Shown: positions 1-7,592 of the stretch, piece after piece
Position numbering within the stretch: position 1 is the first letter of the stretch
How the letters are laid out: each line of letters starts with the position of its first letter
NCBI RefSeq assembly: GCF_017254835.1
Contig: NZ_JAFKCW010000004.1
Coordinates: 124,001 to 188,000 of the forward strand
Source: Algoriphagus aestuariicola
Lineage (GTDB): Bacteria > Bacteroidota > Bacteroidia > Cytophagales > Cyclobacteriaceae
Direction: 5' to 3'
Length of the DNA stretch: 64,000 nucleotides
The notes under the pieces: model-generated
The model's database searches: none
Seen by the model: the letters and a program-made list of their open reading frames with translations, nothing else
Told to the model about the DNA's origin: nothing
Translations under genes and position numbers: made by a program

Positions 1-1686
1 CGTATCTTCATAAATGAAGGAGGACTCCAACTCGACTTGAAGTACCGAGTCTCTCGTAAAGGCGAATCCGGGAGCAGTTCTCCGCTTTGCGTAAAGGTTG
101 ATCAGATCCTTCGCGATGTCCTTGACCTGCTTTTTGACTCGGGACTTTTTGTTATCCCATTCCGGAGAGCCGAGTTTGGACATGGAGGGAAGCTGCCCCT
201 CCTGTCCGGAATATTTGGAGATTTTGTGCAGAGAGTGGATGTTGACATAGAGGAGGTCGTCGTCCCGGAATACCAGCCGGATGGCTTCCTGCATTTTGCC
301 GTTGATGTCCACTTTTTCCAAGCCAGCAAAGCGCCCGACGCCGTAGTCCACATGTACGATATAGTCACCCGGGTGGAGAGCTTTGAGCTCCTTGATGGTC
401 AGGGCTTTCGATTTACTGGCCTTTGTCCGGCTTTTGTATCGGTGATACCGCTCAAAAAGCTGATGGTCGGTATAGCAAACCAATTTTGCCTGCCTGTCTA
501 CAAAACCTTCCCGTAATCCCAAATGCATGCTCTGTACGTGCAAAGTAGGATCCAGTTCTTGGAAAATCCCCAAAAGCCGGTCGATCTGCTTTTCGTTTTC
601 GGCGGTGATTAGGTTGGTGAACCCCTGCTTTTCGTTGTCGGAGAGATTGGTGACCAGGAGGTCAAAGTTCTTGTTGAACGAAGGCTGGGGTTGGCTCTCC
701 CAAGCTATTTTGTTATCCGTCTTCAGGTAAAACTGCCTTCCAAACTCGATGGTGGAGAAACCCGCGACTACATCCGAAAAGTCCTTTCCACTGTCGAAGA
801 GATCCGCCGGTTTTAGGAGGAGTTTTTCGGTGTGGCTTTGGGAGACGATTTGGAAAAATGCCTGCTCTGCCTTGTGGAAGGACTCAGTCATCACGTCCAG
901 AGTCAGCTGGTAGTCTTTGAGCCAAATCATGGCCCCCTCGGGCAGAAAGCCCAAAAAAGACTGGCGCACCTCTTGGAGCAGCTTGGTTTGGACGTTTGGT
1001 ATCAGAGAAATGAGCTCCACATTGGCGATTGAGAGCTGGGTCTCGGGGTCAAATGTTCGGATGCTTTCAATCTCTTTTCCGAAAAGCTCCAGTCGGTAGG
1101 GATGCTCATTGCTGAAGGAAAAAACGTCCAAGATACCGCCCCGGATCGCAAATTGCCCAGGCTCGTAGACAAAGTCGGTTCTCTCGAAATCGTAGCTCGT
1201 GAGCACTTCGGTGACAAACTCCATATCGACCGACTCACCGACTCGCGCGGTGAAGGTGTTGTCGACCAGGGAACGTTTGTTGATCACTTTTTCATAAAGT
1301 GCCTCGGGATAGGTGATGACTATCCTAGATGTTCCTTTCGTTTCCAAAATCTGGTTGAGGATTTCGGCCCGGGTCAAGACGTTGGCGTTGTCCACCTCGT
1401 CATATTGGTAAGCACGCTTGAAGCTGCCCGGAAAGACTAGGTAGTCTTCGATTCCAAGGAGATTTTGCAGGTCAGAGTTCAGGTAGGCTGCCTCTTCCTT
1501 GTCTTGGGCGATGATCAGATGAAACCCGCCTTTTTTTTCAAAATAGGAAGCGAAAAGCACCATGTCCAAACTCCCGGAAAGACCCCGGAGTTGTAGTCGG
1601 AATTTTTCCTTGGAAGCTAGCTTTAGGGCGAGCGTCTGAAAAATCGGGTCGGACTGATAAATGGTAAGAAGGGACTGACGATCCAA
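1..1686 (-). CDS. mfd: transcription-repair coupling factor Mfd, N-terminal half (3' end outside window)
   Basis: Mfd removes RNA polymerase stalled at DNA lesions and recruits UvrA. The minus-strand frame is open from about 1686 to the left edge (about 562 codons; the family is about 1,100 residues), so the helicase half lies outside. It starts with the UvrB-like region and reaches the RNA polymerase-interacting domain, seen as DYIVHVDYGVGRFAGLEKV near 370-310. No ATG exists between the in-frame stop near 1747 and the conserved region. A TTG at 1686 gives MDRQSLLTIYQSDPIFQ and lies about 30 nt below a good -7 motif, so I chose it. The family is certain; the start is inferred. Confidence 0.93.
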   Translation of the reverse strand, partial: MDRQSLLTIYQSDPIFQTLALKLASKEKFRLQLRGLSGSLDMVLFASYFEKKGGFHLIIAQDKEEAAYLNSDLQNLLGIEDYLVFPGSFKRAYQYDEVDNANVLTRAEILNQILETKGTSRIVITYPEALYEKVINKRSLVDNTFTARVGESVDMEFVTEVLTSYDFERTDFVYEPGQFAIRGGILDVFSFSNEHPYRLELFGKEIESIRTFDPETQLSIANVELISLIPNVQTKLLQEVRQSFLGFLPEGAMIWLKDYQLTLDVMTESFHKAEQAFFQIVSQSHTEKLLLKPADLFDSGKDFSDVVAGFSTIEFGRQFYLKTDNKIAWESQPQPSFNKNFDLLVTNLSDNEKQGFTNLITAENEKQIDRLLGIFQELDPTLHVQSMHLGLREGFVDRQAKLVCYTDHQLFERYHRYKSRTKASKSKALTIKELKALHPGDYIVHVDYGVGRFAGLEKVDINGKMQEAIRLVFRDDDLLYVNIHSLHKISKYSGQEGQLPSMSKLGSPEWDNKKSRVKKQVKDIAKDLINLYAKRRTAPGFAFTRDSVLQVELESSFIYEDT

Positions 1687-1718
1687 AAGCGGAATGGTTA
1701 TTAGTAAAGAAGAAGCGC

Positions 1719-1726
1719 CAAATTTA
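1719..1726 (-). promoter_or_regulatory. candidate -7 element of the mfd promoter
   Basis: The minus strand reads TAAATTTG, a perfect match to the Bacteroidota -7 consensus TAnnTTTG. It lies about 32 nt upstream of the proposed TTG start of mfd. A TTG at a plausible -33 distance is present but with a spacer of about 24 nt, longer than usual. Confidence 0.4.
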
Positions 1727-1808
1727 GTTTTTTTTGACCTTTGTCAGGATCAATTTTGAGTAATTGGTGTTTTTCTGAACCATGCCTCGGCCAAAGTGTT
1801 TTTGAAAT

Positions 1809-2423
1809 ATGCATCAAACGAAGGAACCCAAAACTTGGCTTCAGCGCCTAGAGAGCCTGCATCCCTATGAAATGTTGCTTTTTTTGGGGATGCTGAGCAG
1901 CGGCCTGATTTTTCTGTTTTTGGTGGTGGCGTTTCTCTATACTGGCATTGGTCAGCTGGCTGGCATGGGTCAACGAATGCCAGTGGCATTTCTGATTTCC
2001 ACGTTTATGCTGATCATTTCTGGCTATACTGCTTCCCAGATGCGGCTCCACTTTCGAAATGAAAATATTTCCAGACTAGAGGGAGCGCTTCGGAACACCT
2101 TTATGCTCGGGGTGATATTTGCGGTGTTGCAATTTGCGGGCTGGAAGGAGCTAAACGATATGGGAATCAGTCTTACAGGGCTTCCCAGTGGCAGCTTTCT
2201 GTTTGTTCTTTCGGGAATCCATTTGTTCCATTTGATGGGGGCGCTGGTTTTTGCGCTGATTATGTTGCTCCAGCTCCGCAAAGCACAGGACGACGGGGTG
2301 CAGAAGCTAATTCTGATCACCAATCCTTTTGAGAAAATGCGCATCCGCCTTTTTACCGTCTATTGGCACTTTATGGATGTAGTCTGGCTTGTGTTGTTTC
2401 TGCTTTTCGTCCTCAGCTTCTGA
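1809..2423 (+). CDS. cytochrome c oxidase subunit III-like membrane protein
   Basis: A 204-residue integral membrane protein of the heme-copper oxidase subunit III family. Five or so hydrophobic segments are visible (about residues 22-46, 58-76, 95-110, 128-158, 183-203). Family hallmarks are GIHLFHLMGALVFAL in the middle and YWHFMDVVWLVLFLL at the C terminus. Subunit III normally supports proton-pumping oxidases. No subunit I or II genes lie nearby, so it may serve an oxidase encoded elsewhere. The stop overlaps the start of the next gene (TGATG), indicating translational coupling. The ATG lies only a few bases below a TTTTTG run, so the leader may be very short. Confidence 0.85.
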   Translation: MHQTKEPKTWLQRLESLHPYEMLLFLGMLSSGLIFLFLVVAFLYTGIGQLAGMGQRMPVAFLISTFMLIISGYTASQMRLHFRNENISRLEGALRNTFMLGVIFAVLQFAGWKELNDMGISLTGLPSGSFLFVLSGIHLFHLMGALVFALIMLLQLRKAQDDGVQKLILITNPFEKMRIRLFTVYWHFMDVVWLVLFLLFVLSF

Positions 2424-2872
2424 TGAAACTAGTGATTGAGACTCCCGTTGAGTTGGGATACTTGGACGTGAAGGCAGGTTTTGACCAGACGCTTTTCAAG
2501 AAACTCAGCCCTCCCTTCCCTCCGGTGAAGGTGCTGCGCTTCGACGGGTCGGAAAAAGGCGATTTGGTTACATTGGAACTGGATTTTTTCTTTTTTAAGC
2601 AAAAGTGGACCAGCGAGATCGTCGAGTCTAGTACTACGGATCTTGAATTTCGCTTTGTTGATCTGGGGAAAGAGTTGCCTTTTTTTCTGAAAAAATGGAA
2701 ACACAGGCATCGGGTGATTTCCACGGGAATCGGCTCTGTTATCCGCGACGAAATCGACTTTGAGGGCCCTTTTGGCTTGATGAGTTTTATGCTCTACCCG
2801 ATCTTGTGGATGCAGTTTGCCTATAGAAAGCCTGTTTATCGTAGGATTTTCAAAAAATCTGCTGACCTATGA
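2423..2872 (+). CDS. SRPBCC-family ligand-binding-like protein
   Basis: A 149-residue protein starting at the ATG that overlaps the cox3-like stop. The pattern of short beta strands, a basic loop (KKWKHRHRVISTGIGSVIRDEIDFEG) and a C-terminal helix with GLMSFMLYPILWMQF fits the SRPBCC/START-like fold seen in Bacteroidota proteins annotated as cell-division-inhibitor-like or cyclase/dehydrase. No signal peptide. Its ligand is unknown; coupling to the oxidase subunit suggests a lipid- or cofactor-related role, which is inference. Its 3' end overlaps the convergent fur gene by 23 nt. Confidence 0.65.
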   Translation: MKLVIETPVELGYLDVKAGFDQTLFKKLSPPFPPVKVLRFDGSEKGDLVTLELDFFFFKQKWTSEIVESSTTDLEFRFVDLGKELPFFLKKWKHRHRVISTGIGSVIRDEIDFEGPFGLMSFMLYPILWMQFAYRKPVYRRIFKKSADL

Positions 2873-3338
2873 GGCTTTCGCAGTTTTCGATCTGACAATC
2901 TCCGTAGAGTACCAAGGAATGGCTGGTAATCGCTGACTGGAAATTTTTTCCCATGGCTTCCTTGATCTCATTGATCTTTGGATCCGAGAATTCACGGATT
3001 TTGCGGCACTGGTTGCAGACGTGGTGATCGTGGTGCTTGTAGGTGAGTGCTTGTTCGTAGAGCGCCACTTTGTCCTTAAACTGGTGCTTTACTGCCAATC
3101 CACTCTCCACTAGCAGGTCAAGTGTGTTGTAGATAGTGGCCCGACTGATGGTGTAGCCCTTGTTCCGCATTTTCAGAAACAGCCCCTCAACGTCGATGTG
3201 CTCATCTTCCGGCAAGATATAAAGCTCGTCGATGACGGAAAACCGCTCAGGGGTCTTCCTGCTTCCTTGCTTGACAAGGAAATTCTCAAAAATCTTTTTC
3301 GCTTTTTCTATCAGGGCCGAGTCTGCCATGTGATTCAC
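2850..3338 (-). CDS. Fur/PerR-family metal-responsive transcriptional repressor
   Basis: A 162-residue Fur-superfamily regulator. The winged-helix recognition segment SRATIYNTLDLLVESGL (65-81) is followed by the metal-binding dimerisation domain: KHHDHH (101-106), the CNQC knuckle (C108, C111) and a second Cys pair (C148, C153). The four cysteines indicate a structural zinc site. Sequence alone does not separate Fur, PerR and Zur. A second ATG three codons in gives MADSALIEKAKK and is equally plausible. Both starts lie inside a CATGTG-ATT-CACATG palindrome, possibly for autoregulation. The 3' end overlaps the SRPBCC gene. Confidence 0.88.
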   Translation of the reverse strand: MNHMADSALIEKAKKIFENFLVKQGSRKTPERFSVIDELYILPEDEHIDVEGLFLKMRNKGYTISRATIYNTLDLLVESGLAVKHQFKDKVALYEQALTYKHHDHHVCNQCRKIREFSDPKINEIKEAMGKNFQSAITSHSLVLYGDCQIENCESLIGQQIF

Positions 3339-3341
3339 ATG
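3327..3341. promoter_or_regulatory. palindrome over the fur start codons
   Basis: CATGTG and CACATG flank a 3-nt spacer (ATT), giving a perfect 6+6 inverted repeat that covers both candidate start codons of the Fur-family gene. It could be an autoregulatory operator, but a 6-bp palindrome can arise by chance. Confidence 0.25.
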
Positions 3342-3539
3342 ATTAAGAAATAAAGATGATGTATTCCGCTTTTTTTGGCAAACGGCGAACGATCCTCGGG
3401 GTTAATTTGGGTTTAATCTAAATTATATCTCAGTTTACCGACCTTGTGTCATAACCATTTGATACAGATTTTGGGTTAAAGGAAGGAAATGCTTAAATAA
3501 ATCTGTTTAACTTTTAAAAAAGAGATCGACCCAGTTCAG

Positions 3540-4796
3540 ATGTTTGGTAAAAAGGTTCTGCTCCTTTTATTTCTGTGTTTTCTCGCAGTTGCCTGTTGTT
3601 GGGCACAAGTGCCTGGCTTTTTTATGGAAGAGGATGTGAGGAAAGTAAGGCTGCCTTTCTACTCCTCCAACAGCCTTATTATTTTGCCAGTCTCGATCAA
3701 TGGTTCGGAAGCGATCAATTTCCTCGTGGATACCGGAGTCCGGTCCAACATTCTGTTTAGCAAAACACTTGGAGACGCACTGGGCTTGGAGTATACCCGC
3801 AGGCTAAGTATCGCCGGCGCAGACGGGTCCACGGTGATCATGGCCCAGGTTTCGCCCGTCAATACCCTGGATATGGGGCCGATCACGGGAAAATTGCAGA
3901 GTTTGCTGGTGCTGGAAGAGGACTTTTTCGAGCTGGAATCGGTGATCGGAGTGCCAGTCTATGGCATTATTGGCTACGAATTTTTCAAGTTCAATCCGGT
4001 GAAGATCAATTATGATGGGGGCTATCTGGAGTTCTACCGGGAAGGAGCTTTGAAGTGGAAGCCGCCTTTGTACCGGAAGTTTGACCTCATGATCGATGAC
4101 AACAAGGCCTATATCAACGCGAAAATCGACCAGAAAAACGGACCTAAGCTCGATGCCAAACTGTTGATTGACACTGGGGCAAACCACGGCCTCCTCCTCA
4201 ACCAAGAGACGACAGACGAAATCAAGATGCCAATGGTGTTCATAGAATCCCAGTTGGGCCAGTCCTTAGGTGGGGTATTGTACGGGTTTATCGGGAGGGT
4301 CAATTCGCTGAATCTTAACGGGATGATCATGAAGGAGGTGCTTACTTCTTATCCCGACAAGAATACTTTTAGTGATCTGATCGTCGCTACTGGTAGGCAT
4401 GGCAGCTTGGGGTCGGAAGTTTTGGGAAGGACTCGGCTCATTTTGGACTACCCCCGGAAACGGGCGATGATCCGGAAGGGGGACAATTTCTATGCGCCCT
4501 TTGAATTTGACATGAGCGGATTGATTCTCAAGAAAGTCCCAATAGACGAAAATAGGTTTTACGTCAGTGAAGTCCGGGAAGGGTCGCCAGCCTATCGAAC
4601 AGGTATTCTACCCTTTGACGAGATTCTTTCGATCAATAGGGTTCCTACGTTTCTATGGGAGCTCTCCGAGATTTTTAAGCTACTCCGCTCCGAAGAGGGA
4701 AGGGAAATCGAATTGGAAATGAGGCGCTATATCGGTGACGACCTTACCAAATTCTCGGACTATAAAGTGAGCATCTATTTGAAAAAGCAGATTTGA
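3540..4796 (+). CDS. secreted double retropepsin-like aspartyl protease with PDZ domain
   Basis: A 418-residue protein with an N-terminal signal peptide (hydrophobic residues 5-22, cleavage likely after CWA). Two retropepsin-type motifs are present in one chain: FLVDTGVRSNILF (catalytic Asp64) and LLIDTGANHGLLL (Asp211). A C-terminal PDZ-like domain follows (about 325-410; VREGSPAYRTGILPFDEILSINRV). Having both DTG motifs in one chain could let it work as a monomer. PDZ-bearing aspartyl proteases of this type are common in Bacteroidota with unknown substrates. It is a single gene, and the ATG is well placed for secretion. Confidence 0.82.
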   Translation: MFGKKVLLLLFLCFLAVACCWAQVPGFFMEEDVRKVRLPFYSSNSLIILPVSINGSEAINFLVDTGVRSNILFSKTLGDALGLEYTRRLSIAGADGSTVIMAQVSPVNTLDMGPITGKLQSLLVLEEDFFELESVIGVPVYGIIGYEFFKFNPVKINYDGGYLEFYREGALKWKPPLYRKFDLMIDDNKAYINAKIDQKNGPKLDAKLLIDTGANHGLLLNQETTDEIKMPMVFIESQLGQSLGGVLYGFIGRVNSLNLNGMIMKEVLTSYPDKNTFSDLIVATGRHGSLGSEVLGRTRLILDYPRKRAMIRKGDNFYAPFEFDMSGLILKKVPIDENRFYVSEVREGSPAYRTGILPFDEILSINRVPTFLWELSEIFKLLRSEEGREIELEMRRYIGDDLTKFSDYKVSIYLKKQI

Positions 4797-4911
4797 TTGT
4801 TGCTAGAAATCGGCCAGCCATCCTTCGCTGCATTCGAGGGCTGTACAATCAGGAGGTAGTTTGGGTTGACGATTCCTTTTTCATAATTGGGCCAGCAAGT
4901 GAATATTTGGA

Positions 4912-4919
4912 TAACTTTG
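4912..4919 (+). promoter_or_regulatory. candidate -7 element of the lemA operon
   Basis: TAACTTTG matches the Bacteroidota TAnnTTTG -7 motif. A TTG at 4887-4889 is 22 nt upstream, slightly long for the -33 element. The leader to the lemA ATG would be about 60 nt. Confidence 0.45.
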
Positions 4920-4987
4920 ATCTGGGATTCGAACAGAACCTGTGGAAATCCGTGTAACAACTCGTTTTTAAACACAACCAACACACT

Positions 4988-5578
4988 ATGAAAAAATTTC
5001 TCATTCCTGTTGCCATCGTGGCTGTATTGGGTATCTACCTTTATACCAAAGCCGTGGGCAGCTACAACCAGTTTGTCCAAATGGAAGAACAGGTAAACGG
5101 ACAATGGGCAGAAGTGGAGACCCAATATCAACGTCGCGCGGATTTGATTCCAAACCTGGTCAATACCGTCAAAGGTTATGCGGAATTTGAGCAGGAAACA
5201 CTTACCGGCGTGGTAGAGGCTCGTGCCAAAGCTACCTCCATGACCATCGACCCGACCAATCTGACTCCCGAAAACCTCCAGCAGTTTCAGCAGGCGCAGG
5301 ACCAGCTCTCCGGAGCTTTGAGCCGATTGCTCGTGACCGTAGAAAAATATCCAGACTTGAAGGCCAACCAGAATTTTCTCGAACTTCAGGCCCAGCTCGA
5401 AGGCACTGAAAACCGAATCGCGGTGGCCCGAAGAAACTTCAATGAGTCCGTGGTATCCTACAACTCCAATATTCGAACCTTTCCCAACAATATCTTTGCG
5501 GGATGGTACGGCTTCGAAGCCAAAGGCACCTTCCAGGCTTCCGAAGGAGCTGAGAATGCCCCAACCGTACAGTTTTAA
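4988..5578 (+). CDS. lemA: LemA family protein
   Basis: A 196-residue protein with one N-terminal membrane segment (3-20) and a long helical domain. It carries the family hallmark QRRADLIPNLVNTVKGYAEFE and a second conserved block GTENRIAVARRNFNESV followed by FPNNIFAGWYGF. LemA proteins are membrane-anchored helical-bundle proteins of unclear function. They are almost always next to TPM-domain genes, as here. The next gene starts 3 nt downstream, so the three genes form an operon. Confidence 0.93.
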   Translation: MKKFLIPVAIVAVLGIYLYTKAVGSYNQFVQMEEQVNGQWAEVETQYQRRADLIPNLVNTVKGYAEFEQETLTGVVEARAKATSMTIDPTNLTPENLQQFQQAQDQLSGALSRLLVTVEKYPDLKANQNFLELQAQLEGTENRIAVARRNFNESVVSYNSNIRTFPNNIFAGWYGFEAKGTFQASEGAENAPTVQF

Positions 5579-5580
5579 CC

Positions 5581-6015
5581 ATGGCTGAGAAATTATTTTC
5601 TCCGGAACAAAAGGCCCAAATCACCGCTGCCATCCAGACGGCTGAGACTCGAACTTCAGGAGAGATTCAGGTCCATATCGAAAACCACTGCAGAGGCGAC
5701 GTACTCGATCGAGCTGCGGAGGTTTTCGAAACCCTGAAGATGTACCAGACCAAGGACCGCAACGGTGTCTTGGTCTATCTGGCGGTCTTGGACCACAAGT
5801 TTGCCATCCTCGGCGATAAGGGAATCAATTCTGTTGTCCCCAAGGATTTTTGGGAAAGCACCAAAGAGCTGATGCTCTCCCACTTCCGCAATGGACAATT
5901 CACCCAAGGCCTCATCGAAGGCATTCACCTTGCCGGCGAGCAGCTGTCGGCACATTTTCCCTATGACAATACTGGGGATACAAACGAACTTTCGGATGAG
6001 ATATCTTTCGGCTAA
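5581..6015 (+). CDS. TPM-domain protein, soluble short form
   Basis: A 144-residue protein made of a single TPM domain (ETRTSGEIQVHIE ... RNGVLVYLAVLDHKFAILGDKGI ... FRNGQFTQGLIEGI), with no signal peptide or membrane segment. TPM domains occur in YgcG-like proteins and plant TLP18.3, and have been linked to phosphatase activity or photosystem repair in plants. The bacterial role is unknown. It lies 3 nt after lemA and overlaps the next gene, a longer TPM protein, by 20 nt. Confidence 0.8.
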   Translation: MAEKLFSPEQKAQITAAIQTAETRTSGEIQVHIENHCRGDVLDRAAEVFETLKMYQTKDRNGVLVYLAVLDHKFAILGDKGINSVVPKDFWESTKELMLSHFRNGQFTQGLIEGIHLAGEQLSAHFPYDNTGDTNELSDEISFG

Positions 6016-6811
6016 AAAGCCCCTTTTCCTGCTTTGGTTTGTTCTTTTGATCGGGCAAGTCCACGCGCAGGATTTTCCCCCGGTTCCCAACCCTCCCCGC
6101 TTGGTGACTGACTTTACCGGGACGCTTTCGGCGGACGAAGTGGCCAAGCTGGAGCAGAAGTTGGTGGCTTATAATGACAGTACTTCGACCCAAATCGCCA
6201 TCGTGATGATGCGGTCCACAGGTGAATATGAGATTGCAGACTATTCCCAACGCCTAGCCCAGGCCTGGGGAATAGGAGGTGCTGCGAATGACAACGGCAT
6301 CTTGATCCTTGCCGCAATGGAAGATCGGAATGTGTTCATCGCGACAGGATACGGGATGGAGGGCGCGGTGCCTGACGCACTCGCCAAGCGTATCGTCACC
6401 AATTTAATTATCCCAAACTTCAAGATGGAGGCCTATTATCAAGGCTTGGATCAGGCTACGGACATGATCTTTAAGCTGGCCTCGGGAGAGTACAAGGCAG
6501 AGGATGTGGAATCAGACGGTAACCACGGAGGAGCCATCTTCTTTATCCTGCTCTTTATCGTCTTGTTTGTGATTATTCCTTTGATCAAAAACAGGAAGGA
6601 CAACGACAACCACATGGGTGGCCGGGGTGGAGGAATCGACCTCTGGACGACCATCATGCTCGCCAATATGCTAAAAGGTGGCGGTGGAAAATTCGGGGAC
6701 TTCTCCTCTGGACGCGGCTCCTTTGGCGGGGGAGGCTTCGGTGGAGGCGGGGGATTTGGCGGTTTCGGCGGCGGTGGTTTCGGCGGCGGTGGAGCTGGCG
6801 GAAGCTGGTAA
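5996..6811 (+). CDS. YgcG-type TPM-domain membrane protein with glycine-rich tail
   Basis: A 271-residue protein. I chose the ATG at 5996, which gives the signal sequence MRYLSAKKPLFLLWFVLLIG; an upstream in-frame ATG would lie deep inside the previous gene. Order: signal peptide (1-24), TPM domain (about 35-165; LVTDFTGTLSADEVAKLEQ, STQIAIVMM, NDNGILIL, GYGMEGAVPDALAKRI), one membrane segment (about 178-200), and a Gly/Phe/Ser-rich tail from about 205 to the end. This architecture is typical of YgcG-like proteins encoded with LemA. The tail is low complexity and GC-rich (repeated GGxGG). Confidence 0.9.
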   Translation: MRYLSAKKPLFLLWFVLLIGQVHAQDFPPVPNPPRLVTDFTGTLSADEVAKLEQKLVAYNDSTSTQIAIVMMRSTGEYEIADYSQRLAQAWGIGGAANDNGILILAAMEDRNVFIATGYGMEGAVPDALAKRIVTNLIIPNFKMEAYYQGLDQATDMIFKLASGEYKAEDVESDGNHGGAIFFILLFIVLFVIIPLIKNRKDNDNHMGGRGGGIDLWTTIMLANMLKGGGGKFGDFSSGRGSFGGGGFGGGGGFGGFGGGGFGGGGAGGSW

Positions 6812-6885
6812 AATCCTTCAAAACAGGACTTTCTGTCATCCTATAGGTTTGACAAAAGGCAAAAAATCAGAACATTATCCCAAAA

Positions 6886-6917
6886 AAAATGCGCCTGTTG
6901 CGGGCGCATTTTCTGTT
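6886..6917. terminator. bidirectional terminator between the TPM gene and ndk
   Basis: AAAATGCGCC and GGCGCATTTT form a 10-bp stem around a 7-nt loop. A-runs on one side and T-runs on the other let it work in both directions between convergent genes. Confidence 0.75.
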
Positions 6918-6982
6918 TTTGGGAAGGAAGAAACTTGTTCAATTTCCCCGCGATTCTATCGTCAGTCGACCGTTGACTAAAA

Positions 6983-7405
6983 TCAGATCACACGCTCAAA
7001 CTGGGAGAAATAGAAATTGCCTTCGATGGCGGCGTTTTCGTCAGAGTCAGAGCCGTGTACCGCATTGGCCTCGATGGACTTTGCGAAAATCTTTCTGATC
7101 GTGCCTTCCGCTGCATTGGCAGGGTTGGTAGCTCCGATCAAGGCGCGGAAATCTTCCACTGCGTTGTCTTTTTCCAGAATGGCGGCAATGATTGGCCCTG
7201 AAGACATGTATTTGCAAAGGTCAGCGTAGAAAGGTCTTTCCTTGTGCACTTCATAGAACTTGCCGGCCATCTCCTGAGTGAGTTGGGTAGCTTTCATGGC
7301 CACAATCTTGAAGCCTGCTTCTTCGATCATTTTAAGGATAGCTCCTGAGTTTCCGGCTTCGAAAGCGTCAGGCTTGATCATGGTGAATGTTCTGTTACTT
7401 GCCAT
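6983..7405 (-). CDS. ndk: nucleoside diphosphate kinase
   Basis: A 140-residue cytosolic enzyme that transfers phosphate from ATP to nucleoside diphosphates. N-terminal FTMIKPDAF, the phosphate-binding [15 protein letters not shown], and the active-site block NAVHGSDS with the phospho-accepting His117 are all present. Length is standard. It is monocistronic, converges on the lemA operon and diverges from the DHH phosphoesterase gene. A TATTTTTG -7 candidate lies 33 nt upstream. Confidence 0.97.
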   Translation of the reverse strand: MASNRTFTMIKPDAFEAGNSGAILKMIEEAGFKIVAMKATQLTQEMAGKFYEVHKERPFYADLCKYMSSGPIIAAILEKDNAVEDFRALIGATNPANAAEGTIRKIFAKSIEANAVHGSDSDENAAIEGNFYFSQFERVI

Positions 7406-7438
7406 GGGATGTTGTTTTGTCTTGGTTTATTTCGGCGG

Positions 7439-7446
7439 CAAAAATA
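7439..7446 (-). promoter_or_regulatory. candidate -7 element of ndk
   Basis: The minus strand reads TATTTTTG, matching TAnnTTTG, 33 nt upstream of the ndk ATG. No clean -33 TTTG is seen at the usual spacing. Confidence 0.35.
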
Positions 7447-7521
7447 GCGTTTTTACCTTCAAATAATCGCGAACCATCACGATTTCTAGTCTACGTCGCT
7501 TAGAATCAGCGTAATGGGTGC

Positions 7522-7553
7522 TTTGGGATTTCTCAAAAAATTCGTGACCTTTG
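7522..7553 (+). promoter_or_regulatory. candidate promoter of the DHH phosphoesterase gene
   Basis: TTTG at 7522-7525 and GACCTTTG at 7546-7553 are separated by 20 nt. This fits the Bacteroidota -33/-7 arrangement with one mismatch in the -7 motif. The leader to the ATG at 7593 would be about 33 nt. Confidence 0.4.
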
Positions 7554-7592
7554 CAGGCTACTAGAGCCAAAAGAGCCGCTGAATTGATATTA

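Noticed and set aside
37-1440. Several plus-strand frames across the left edge
   Set aside because: They are antisense to the continuous mfd frame, whose translation matches a known family over the whole stretch.
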